64,000 nt of DNA. Origin: JAKSUT01 sp045616505. GTDB lineage: Bacteria; Cyanobacteriota; Vampirovibrionia; Gastranaerophilales; Gastranaerophilaceae. Of the stretch, positions 7,786 to 14,809 are shown one piece after another. The stretch covers positions 1 to 64,000 of the forward strand of contig JAZLGV010000132.1 of assembly GCA_045616505.1 (NCBI GenBank). The letters run 5' to 3'. A program made the translations under genes and the position numbers. Numbering within the stretch: the first letter of the stretch is position 1; each line of letters begins with the position of its first letter. A model generated the notes under the pieces. It did not search any database, was not told where the DNA came from, and saw only the letters and a list, made by a program, of their open reading frames with translations.

Positions 7786-8907
7786 ATGGAAAAGAAAAAC
7801 ATATTAGTTGCATTTGGAACAAGACCAGAAGTTATTAAATTAGCTCCTGTTATTCTTGAGTTGAGAAAATATCCAGAAAAGTATAATGTGATTGTTTGTA
7901 ATACGGAACAACAAAAAGAACTTTCTAATCAAACATTATCTTATTTCGGTTTGAAAGCAGATGTAAATTTGGATTGTATGCGAGAAAATCAAACTCTTGC
8001 AAGTGTTCAAGCTCGTATTTTAAATTCTTTAGACAAGATTTATCAAGAGCAAAAAATTGATGCGACAATAGTTCAAGGCGATACAATGACAGTTTTAACA
8101 AGTTCATTGGTTAGTTTTTATCACAAAATCCCAGTTTTTCATGTAGAAGCTGGTTTGCGTTCTTATGATATTTTTGAACCTTTCCCTGAAGAAATTATGC
8201 GTCAAATGACTTCTCGTGTTGCACAATTACATTTTGCACCGACAGAAGCAAACAAAAAAGCATTATTAAAAGAAAATATAGAAGAAGAAAAAATTCATGT
8301 TACAGGAAATACCGTAATTGATGCTTTATTCTGTTTGTCAGATGAAACAATGAATAGTGCAAAAGCATTTTTCAATTTTGATTTTGATGAAGAAAAACTT
8401 GTGTTGATAACAGTTCACAGACGTGAAAATCACGGTGAAAGAATAGATAGAATACTAAAAGCTATTTCAGACTTGGTTGAAAAATATTCAGATCACACAT
8501 TTGTATTGCCTGTTCACCCAAATCCTAATGTAAAAAATAAAGTTTATGCAGCTTTAGAAAAATATTCAAATGTTCATTTGATGTCGCCATTAGATTATCC
8601 AAATTTGGTGTATTTAATGAAATTAGCAAAACTTGTGCTTACTGATTCTGGCGGAATACAAGAAGAAGCACCATCTTTTGGTTGTCCAACTCTTGTAATG
8701 CGTTATGAAACAGAACGTCAAGAAGGTGTTGAAGCAGGTGTTTCAAAACTTGTTGGTGCAGATTATGACAAAATTATTGATGAATGTGAAAAAGTTCTTT
8801 CTAAATCAAAAGCAGAAACAAGAAACAAGGCTTTAAATCCTTACGGTGACGGCAAATCATCATTGAAAATTGAAAAATTGATTGATGAGTATTTTAAAAA
8901 TAACTAA
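7786..8907 (+). CDS. wecB: UDP-N-acetylglucosamine 2-epimerase (non-hydrolysing)
   Basis: A 373-residue enzyme that interconverts UDP-GlcNAc and UDP-ManNAc for surface polysaccharide synthesis. Diagnostic motifs are FGTRPEVIKLAPVI at the N terminus, VQGDTMT, HVEAGLRSYD, FPEEIMRQMTS, VTGNTVIDAL, TVHRRENHG, VHPNPNVK and LTDSGGIQEEAPSFG. The start at 7786 is chosen because it gives the family's usual N terminus and sits 7 nt after TATAAT; upstream in-frame codons overlap the ykgJ-like gene. The 3' end overlaps the convergent rqcH gene by 4 bp, leaving no room for a separate terminator. Confidence 0.95.
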   Translation: MEKKNILVAFGTRPEVIKLAPVILELRKYPEKYNVIVCNTEQQKELSNQTLSYFGLKADVNLDCMRENQTLASVQARILNSLDKIYQEQKIDATIVQGDTMTVLTSSLVSFYHKIPVFHVEAGLRSYDIFEPFPEEIMRQMTSRVAQLHFAPTEANKKALLKENIEEEKIHVTGNTVIDALFCLSDETMNSAKAFFNFDFDEEKLVLITVHRRENHGERIDRILKAISDLVEKYSDHTFVLPVHPNPNVKNKVYAALEKYSNVHLMSPLDYPNLVYLMKLAKLVLTDSGGIQEEAPSFGCPTLVMRYETERQEGVEAGVSKLVGADYDKIIDECEKVLSKSKAETRNKALNPYGDGKSSLKIEKLIDEYFKNN

Positions 8908-10319
8908 TCAATTATAATTTCTTGTTCATTTTGATAAATAACATAGCCAAGATTAGCTTTTGGCGGTTTTTTAAGGTTTTTTGCTTTTGTGTAAATTATT
9001 CCAACTTTAGAAGAATTTTTTGCAATAGAGTATTTTTTTGCAAGTTTTGCACATTCAAAAATGATTTTATCGTTTTCTTTTTGTCCTGCTTCAAGTCGCA
9101 AAAGTATGTGAGAGCCTGCACAATTGTGGATATGAAACCATAAATCGTTTGGACGTGCTAGTTTTGATACGATATAATCATTTTGTTTGTTATTTTTGCC
9201 AATATAAATTTCAAAATTATCAATTATTTGTTTATCTATTTTTGATGGTTTTGTTTTTTCAGTTTTTTGGTTTGGTGAAATTTCTTCTTCAATTTCTTTT
9301 AGTTTGTCATAGGTATCACATTCTTCTATTGAATATAAAATTTGTTCAATATTTGTTTTTTCAAGTTCTAGTTCTTGTATCATTTGTGTTGTTTTTTCAA
9401 GCGCAACTTTTCCTTTTGTGTAAAGTTTGTAGTAGCGGTTTGCGTTTTCTTTTAAAGTTTTTGTTTCATCAAGATTTATTTTTAGTGTTTGATTTGTTTC
9501 ATAATCAAAAATTTCAATATTTTTTGAGTAATCTTCATTGTTGTAAAGGTTACTCATTATCAAATCACCAAGTTTTCTATAATTTTCAGTTTTTTCTTTT
9601 GGTGTTATTTGTCGTTTAATTTTAGAAATGGTTTGTGTAATGTGTTTTTGTTTTTGGTTTGCTATTTGAAAAATTTTCGATTTTAAATTTTTAATTGTTT
9701 TTTCATATTGAAGATTTGCAAAATAATCGTCAATTTGTGAATTGATATCCGTTGTTTTAAATATGCTTGAAAGTCCTTTGAAATCTCTTTTTTGTGCTTT
9801 TGGTGGGTAGCAATATGGCAAACCTCCAAAGAGTTCTCTTTCTCTACTTTTTTCTGCTCCAACATTGTGTGCACAACCGATTATCATATTTGTATCGTAG
9901 TTGTATAATATGATATTTGAGTGTTTTCCCATTAATTCTATTGCTAAACAAAGATATATTTTTTCGTTTGTTTCATCATAAGTTTCAAAATAAAATTCTA
10001 AAATCCTCTCGCTTTGTGGTTGAACTATTTTTGCAATTTGTGAGCTTTCTAAATATTTTCTTAGTAGCATGCAAAACATAGGAGGTTTTTGAGGCATTTT
10101 AATAAATCTTTTTTCCTCATTTTCCTTTGTCATAAAACAAACATGAAACATGCTTGGGTTGATGTTTATGTAAAATTTTCTTGTTTCTCCAAGATTTCTA
10201 ATAGAGAAAACAAGTTCAGTTCTTGTTGGTTGTTGAATTTTTTGTATTCTTGAGTTTTTAAGAAAATCAATGTTTTCTTTTAAAAAGTTTTCAAGCAGAA
10301 TGTAATCAAAGTTATTCAT
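8904..10319 (-). CDS. rqcH: RqcH/NFACT-family ribosome quality-control protein
   Basis: A 471-residue NFACT protein. The N-terminal NFACT-N domain is seen in NSRIQKIQQPTRTELVFSIR and CMLLRKYLESSQI, followed by a coiled-coil middle (about residues 200-360). The C-terminal NFACT-R domain contains the NDLWFHIHNCAGSHILLR stretch. Bacterial RqcH binds stalled 50S subunits and adds Ala tails to the nascent chain; some homologues were earlier called fibronectin-binding proteins. The start is set at 10319 (MNNFDYILL), which overlaps the stop of the cyclase gene by 8 nt (ATGAATAA). At 471 residues it is shorter than the roughly 560-570 common in Firmicutes. Confidence 0.9.
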   Translation of the reverse strand: MNNFDYILLENFLKENIDFLKNSRIQKIQQPTRTELVFSIRNLGETRKFYININPSMFHVCFMTKENEEKRFIKMPQKPPMFCMLLRKYLESSQIAKIVQPQSERILEFYFETYDETNEKIYLCLAIELMGKHSNIILYNYDTNMIIGCAHNVGAEKSRERELFGGLPYCYPPKAQKRDFKGLSSIFKTTDINSQIDDYFANLQYEKTIKNLKSKIFQIANQKQKHITQTISKIKRQITPKEKTENYRKLGDLIMSNLYNNEDYSKNIEIFDYETNQTLKINLDETKTLKENANRYYKLYTKGKVALEKTTQMIQELELEKTNIEQILYSIEECDTYDKLKEIEEEISPNQKTEKTKPSKIDKQIIDNFEIYIGKNNKQNDYIVSKLARPNDLWFHIHNCAGSHILLRLEAGQKENDKIIFECAKLAKKYSIAKNSSKVGIIYTKAKNLKKPPKANLGYVIYQNEQEIIID

Positions 10320-12336
10320 TTTCGTTGTTAATTTCTTCTTTAATGCCAATTGGTTCGTAGATGTCTATTTCTTCATTTCTACCTTTGACACTAATTCTTC
10401 CTGCTTCAAGTACAACAATTTTATCTTTTGCATCTTCATAAGTTGATTTTGAAATAAGAATATCTTTGCCAACTTTGTTGCAATTAGATTCAAGTCTTGA
10501 AGAAACGTTTACTGCATCTCCCATTGCTGTGTAGCTCATTATTTTTTGAGAACCTGATAGTCCTAAAAGAGCATCACCTGTATTGATACCAATTTTTACA
10601 TCAAAAATAATTTTTCCTTCTTTTGCGTTTTTAACGGCAAGTTCGCCGACTCTTTTTTTGATGTCTAAAGCAGTTTTTACTGCCATGTAAGCGTCGTCTT
10701 CAGAAGCAAAAGGGTCGCCCCAGTATGCCATAACGCAATCGCCGATAAATTTATCAACTGTTCCATTGTTTTCAAAAATAACATTAACTATTACATCAAG
10801 CAATTCGTTTAAGTTTGAAACTAATTGTTCAGGATTTGATTTTTCTGACAATGTAGTAAAGTTTTTAACGTCGCAGAACATTACTGTTATACGTTTTTTA
10901 GAACTTTTTAATTCAAGGTTATCTTGATTTTTCATTAATTGAGTTAGAACTTTTGGAGAAACAAATTTTCCAAACATGTTCATAATTGTTGCTTTTTTAG
11001 CAAGTTCTTTTTGAAATCTGTATGTGAAAACTAAAATTGAAGTTATTATGAAATAATATAAAGGAGTTGCTAATGGAATCCAAAGTCTTATGTTTGGTGC
11101 TGTAAAAGCTAATATACATATTAAAATGTATAGAATAAGAAAACAAGCTGAGTTTAAAAAACTGTATGTTGCATTTTTACAAATAAAACCAATGTAAACA
11201 AGGATGATACAACCTAATGCTCCAATTGCAAAAGAAGTTATTGGATTTAATCTTGTGATGAATTTTCTTGTTCCTTTAGTGTTTATTCTTGAATCATTAA
11301 TAAAGTTATCAAGAGCAACCGCATTAGCTTCAGGACCTGCAAAAGTAGGGTTTACAGCACTTGTGTGAATATCTGTTCCTGCTTCTGTACGACCGATAAC
11401 GACAATTTTATCTTTAAAAACATCTGGTTTTACAGTATTTTTATGTATTCCGGCTTTGCTTAAAAATATTTTTGAAATAGGAATATATCTGTAATTTTTT
11501 CCTGTTCCATGCCAGCCAATAGCTGTTTCACCATTATTGTTTATAGGGATAATTCTGTCTTTGTAATATAGATTATTATTTTTTATAGTTATTTTTCCAT
11601 CTTCGCCAACGGCTTTCAAAAATCCTGCAAAAGAAAGTGATGGAATGTAGAATACTTCACCATTTTTCATTAGTTTAAAAATAGGTTGAGCATTTCTAAT
11701 TACAGAGTCTGTTCCAACAACTTTGTTTACAACTGCCATTGTTGCATTTCTTGTGTAAATAGAATGGATTGGAGCATGTGAATAATATGTTATTGCATCG
11801 TCCAAATTGTCATCTTCAACATATACATCTAAAGATTTTTTTGTAGGTATGTAGTTGCTATTTTGAATTTGAGATTTATCTTTTAGTCTTCTTACCAAAT
11901 ATTCAGGGTCATTTAGCGAAGTTGCAAGAACAATGTTGTCATATTTTCCAATTTCGTTGGCAAGCTTTCTGTCATTTGCTGGATTTTCATTTAATTCGTT
12001 GAAAATAATATCGAAAAGAATTGCTTTTGGTTTGCCTTGTTCTATAAAGTTAACAACGTCTGCCCAAACACCTCTTTGCCAAGGGAAAGAACCAAGTCCT
12101 AGTTGAGGATGTTTTGCAAGTTCTTTTCTTGAATAATCGTCAATTGATACAAGAACGATATCTTTGTCGGCAGGTTTAAAGAAATTGCTAAAAGGACCAT
12201 TGTCCAATGCAATTTTTGTTCTGGCATCATAAGTCATAAGTTCTAGTGATTGAAAAACTCCAGTTAGTGAAATAAGTCTTTCAACTACAATTATGAGTAC
12301 AACAGTGCATGCGATAATTAATAAATTTTTTTTCAT
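10312..12336 (-). CDS. CHASE2-domain class III adenylate cyclase
   Basis: A 674-residue membrane sensor cyclase. It has one N-terminal membrane helix, an extracytoplasmic CHASE2 domain (about residues 30-335, with DIVLVSIDD and FKDKIVVIGRTEAGTDIH), three membrane helices (about 365-440) and a catalytic domain (about 475-670). Metal-binding aspartates lie in VMFCDVKNFT and KFIGDCVMAYWG. Lys of DKFIGD and Asp of TAMGDAVNVSSRLES suggest ATP as substrate, and the N/R pair of NVSSR is present, so it should be active. CHASE2-cyclases are common in Cyanobacteria. It is followed by rqcH with an 8-nt overlap. The ATG at 12336 is chosen over a TTG at 12345. Confidence 0.93.
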   Translation of the reverse strand: MKKNLLIIACTVVLIIVVERLISLTGVFQSLELMTYDARTKIALDNGPFSNFFKPADKDIVLVSIDDYSRKELAKHPQLGLGSFPWQRGVWADVVNFIEQGKPKAILFDIIFNELNENPANDRKLANEIGKYDNIVLATSLNDPEYLVRRLKDKSQIQNSNYIPTKKSLDVYVEDDNLDDAITYYSHAPIHSIYTRNATMAVVNKVVGTDSVIRNAQPIFKLMKNGEVFYIPSLSFAGFLKAVGEDGKITIKNNNLYYKDRIIPINNNGETAIGWHGTGKNYRYIPISKIFLSKAGIHKNTVKPDVFKDKIVVIGRTEAGTDIHTSAVNPTFAGPEANAVALDNFINDSRINTKGTRKFITRLNPITSFAIGALGCIILVYIGFICKNATYSFLNSACFLILYILICILAFTAPNIRLWIPLATPLYYFIITSILVFTYRFQKELAKKATIMNMFGKFVSPKVLTQLMKNQDNLELKSSKKRITVMFCDVKNFTTLSEKSNPEQLVSNLNELLDVIVNVIFENNGTVDKFIGDCVMAYWGDPFASEDDAYMAVKTALDIKKRVGELAVKNAKEGKIIFDVKIGINTGDALLGLSGSQKIMSYTAMGDAVNVSSRLESNCNKVGKDILISKSTYEDAKDKIVVLEAGRISVKGRNEEIDIYEPIGIKEEINNENE

Positions 12337-12404
12337 AAATAACAAATTTCCTAAAAATAAACTACATAATTTTTTATTATTATGTCATAAAAATAAAATA
12401 ATTT

Positions 12405-12767
12405 TTAAGAAAGTTCAAGTAATGCTTTTACAGAACGAGCGTTATCTTTTACTGATTCAATTTCGCAATTTTTTTCTGTTTCAGAAAGTATTTCAAGGGC
12501 TATGACTTTGTTTTCTAAAGCAATAAGATTGTTTATTGTTCCCATAGCAACTGTTGTATCAAGGTCATTGATACCTTTTCCGTCTTTTGAAATAATAACA
12601 GATAAAGAGTCTTTTGAATTTCTTTCAACAAGAGCTTTTGCTGTAAGCATTCTAACTTCTGAATCTGCACAATTTGTTCCGATTTCTTCCAAAACGCCAA
12701 CAGCAGAACTGTCTTCGTGCTTTGATAGTGCATCTATTACATTTGCAAGTTTTTCGTTATTATCCAT
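12405..12767 (-). CDS. Small HEAT-repeat-like helical protein
   Basis: A 120-residue all-helical protein. The pattern of paired helices with small residues (VIDALSKHEDSSAVGVLEEI, then EVRMLTAKALVERNSKDSLS) resembles HEAT/ARM repeats, but the match is weak. There is no signal peptide or membrane segment. Its start overlaps the end of the upstream gene by 8 nt (ATGGATAA), and AGAGGAAT just before serves as ribosome site within that gene, so the two are translationally coupled. No catalytic function is visible; a scaffold or adaptor role would fit. Confidence 0.7.
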   Translation of the reverse strand: MDNNEKLANVIDALSKHEDSSAVGVLEEIGTNCADSEVRMLTAKALVERNSKDSLSVIISKDGKGINDLDTTVAMGTINNLIALENKVIALEILSETEKNCEIESVKDNARSVKALLELS

Positions 12768-13230
12768 TGATTATTCCTCTTGATTCAATTAAATTAATCA
12801 TTTCAGTTCTTAAATCAGTAACATCTCGTCTTACAAGATTTTTTACATTATAAGTATTATTTGCTAAATCCATTTTGAAAAATCTTTCAGAAGAATTGAA
12901 ATTGAAAATAAGTTTAGAATCGTTCAAAAATTCAGTTACATTTCTCATTCCTTCTCTCATTCTTCTTCCAAAAGAAACAACAGAATCAAATCTGCCTGAA
13001 ATTTTTTGGTTTAAAGAATTTATTGAACCTAGAACAGTATTGAAAGCTAATCTTCCTTTTTGAGTGATTTTTTCAGATATTTTTTCTCTCAAACCTACTT
13101 TTTTAGCGCTTTCAAAAACATCTGCTGTTATAATGTTTCCTCTGAAACTTGCTCCAAATGGGTTTGTATGATTTTGTGTTGTTTTTGCTCTAGGAGTAAA
13201 TACGTTTTGTGAAATTTTATTTATTTGCAT
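12760..13230 (-). CDS. Hypothetical protein with N-terminal FGASFRGN motif
   Basis: A 156-residue protein of unknown function. The first 35 residues are polar and Asn/Thr-rich, and contain MQINKISQNVF and then PFGASFRGN (about residues 24-32). The rest is charged helix with basic patches (KISEKITQKGR, FGRRMREGMR). There is no Sec signal. The N terminus resembles that of the DHH protein at 14810 (MQVSKIAGLTFGN), which is otherwise unrelated. AAGGAAGG precedes the ATG. It is co-transcribed with the HEAT-like gene. Confidence 0.75.
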   Translation of the reverse strand: MQINKISQNVFTPRAKTTQNHTNPFGASFRGNIITADVFESAKKVGLREKISEKITQKGRLAFNTVLGSINSLNQKISGRFDSVVSFGRRMREGMRNVTEFLNDSKLIFNFNSSERFFKMDLANNTYNVKNLVRRDVTDLRTEMINLIESRGIING

Positions 13231-13325
13231 GTAATGCCTTCCTTTTACTTTGTTATTAAATAACTCAACACTTTTAAGGTATCACAAGCTAATTTCTTTC
13301 AAATCGTCTATTTAATGTAGAAAAA

Positions 13326-13357
13326 CAAAAAGCACATTTTGAAATGTGCTTTTTTAA
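13326..13357 (-). terminator. Terminator after the four-domain GntR-type gene
   Basis: An inverted repeat around AAAGCACATTT and AAATGTGCTTT is flanked by A-runs on the left and T-runs on the right, so it could work in both directions. On the minus strand it closes the gene ending at 13377. Confidence 0.85.
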
Positions 13358-13376
13358 TTGATTTTTTAATGTTTGT

Positions 13377-14537
13377 TTATTGATAAACTTCAACATATTT
13401 TGGATTAACTGCAAGCCATTTAAATGATTGTGCAGATGTGTCAGGAGTGTCAATAACAAATGTTCCACCATATCTGCCTCTTTCAAATCTTAAATAACCT
13501 TCTTCTGCAAGATTATTTAATGCTTTTCTTACTGTGTTTGGGCTCAAATCCATTAATTTTGATAACGCATCAATTGATGGTAATTTTGAACCGATTGGAT
13601 AATCGTTTGCGATTATATTTTTTAATTGGTTTTGAGTTTTTTCGTAGCAATAAAAAGCTGCATCTTTTGCAGGTGCAAATATTAAATCTTCTTTCTTTTG
13701 AAGATTAATAGAGTTTGGCATTTTTATTACGGTTGTTCCATATCTGCCTCTATGTGCAATGATTATTCCTTTTTTAATTAATGCTTTTTGTGCATCGTGT
13801 ATTGTTTTTATACTTACTTTAAACTCTTTTGAAAGCTCTTCATGTGCAGGGAATTTATCACCAATTTTTAGATTTTTGATAATATATTTTTCTAAATCTT
13901 TTGTTATTTTTTGAACAAGGGTTACATTTTCAATGGAAGTTGAAGAATTTTCTTCTAAAGAAAAATTATTGTTTTTTATTGTTAAATAAAATTCTTTAGG
14001 ATTTGATTTGTCATGCTCTAAAATATTTTGCAGACAAAGAGTTTCTAAAGCTAGTCTTGTTGTGTTTGGAGAAATTCCAATTAAACCAGACAAAACTCTT
14101 GAAGATGGCATTTTGTAGCCAATTGGCAAATTATTTGAAATAATATATTGTTTTATAGCATTAACGCAAATATCTTTTTTAGATGTAAGTTTTCTGATGT
14201 TTAAATTTTCGCATTTCCAATTTCTAATCATTGTTCCGATGCGTTGTTTAGATTCAACGTAACCTTTGTCTTCGATGTTTCTTAATGCGTTTTGAATTGT
14301 TCCAACGCTTACTCCTAAAAGATAAGCTAATTCTTCTTTTTTAGGTAGAAGGTCTGTTTCTTTGATTTTTCCACAACTAAAATCTTGTTCAATCCAAGAT
14401 ATAAGCCAGTTTGCAATAACATTTGATTTTGAGTCAAAAATGTTTTTTAATTCAGGCAAAGGCATTGAAATATCTTTTCTTGAAAGCTTGCGTAATTTAG
14501 TTTTATCTAATAATAAATAATTGTTTTCTTTTTCCAT
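13377..14537 (-). CDS. Transcriptional regulator with four tandem GntR-type winged helices
   Basis: A 386-residue protein in which I can read four consecutive GntR-like winged-helix domains: about residues 38-105 (LPKKEELAYLLGVSVGTIQ), 121-188 (MPSSRVLSGLIGISPNTTR), 207-272 (FPAHEELSKEFKVSIKTIH, wing HRGRYGTTVI) and 293-363 (LPSIDALSKLMDLSPNTVR, wing ERGRYGGTFVI). Domains 1, 3 and 4 keep a basic wing; domain 2's wing is degenerate. There is no FCD, UTRA, YtrA or aminotransferase effector domain, unlike usual GntR proteins. The gene is divergent from the DHH phosphoesterase gene, and paired TTGTWACA-like sites lie in the shared 272-bp gap. Autoregulation and control of that neighbour are plausible. 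Confidence 0.88.
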   Translation of the reverse strand: MEKENNYLLLDKTKLRKLSRKDISMPLPELKNIFDSKSNVIANWLISWIEQDFSCGKIKETDLLPKKEELAYLLGVSVGTIQNALRNIEDKGYVESKQRIGTMIRNWKCENLNIRKLTSKKDICVNAIKQYIISNNLPIGYKMPSSRVLSGLIGISPNTTRLALETLCLQNILEHDKSNPKEFYLTIKNNNFSLEENSSTSIENVTLVQKITKDLEKYIIKNLKIGDKFPAHEELSKEFKVSIKTIHDAQKALIKKGIIIAHRGRYGTTVIKMPNSINLQKKEDLIFAPAKDAAFYCYEKTQNQLKNIIANDYPIGSKLPSIDALSKLMDLSPNTVRKALNNLAEEGYLRFERGRYGGTFVIDTPDTSAQSFKWLAVNPKYVEVYQ

Positions 14538-14587
14538 TTTTACCCTTCACTTCTAATTTAAATTTTCTCTATGCGTTCACGATATAA

Positions 14588-14593
14588 ATTATA
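14588..14593 (-). promoter_or_regulatory. -10 element for the four-domain GntR-type gene
   Basis: On the minus strand this reads TATAAT, with a TTGCTT-like -35 about 18 bp upstream (14612-14617). The implied leader is about 44 nt, with a ribosome site AAGGG before the ATG. Confidence 0.45.
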
Positions 14594-14645
14594 CCCTTAT
14601 TGTAAAAAAACAAGCAAGAAAAAATTTGTTATTTGTTTAATGTTT

Positions 14646-14652
14646 TGTTACA
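14646..14652. promoter_or_regulatory. Candidate operator half (TGTTACA) in a divergent promoter region
   Basis: TGTTACA is a pseudo-palindrome that recurs in near-identical form (TTGTAACAA) at 14719-14727. The pair sits between two divergent genes, one coding for a multi-winged-helix regulator. Confidence 0.35.
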
Positions 14653-14718
14653 TTATATAAAAAATCACTAATAAATTCATCATTTAAGTATATTAAAAAT
14701 ATAAAATTTTAATAATTT

Positions 14719-14755
14719 TTGTAACAATGACATGCAAAATTTAGCAAATTATATT
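14719..14755 (+). promoter_or_regulatory. Promoter of the DHH gene with overlapping palindrome
   Basis: ATGACA (14727-14732) and TATATT (14750-14755) are spaced by 17 bp, giving a start near 14762 and a leader of about 48 nt. The palindrome TTGTAACAA (14719-14727) abuts and overlaps the -35, as expected for a repressor site. Confidence 0.42.
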
Positions 14756-14809
14756 TTTTGGAGTTTTCTCATGGATGTAGTGTTTATAAATTGAAAAGTG
14801 GGTGTGATT

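Noticed and set aside
14771..14794. Seven-codon upstream frame (ATG ... TGA) before the DHH gene with GGAG in front
   Set aside because: The likely transcription start (about 14762) would leave that ribosome site incomplete, and the frame is too short to judge.
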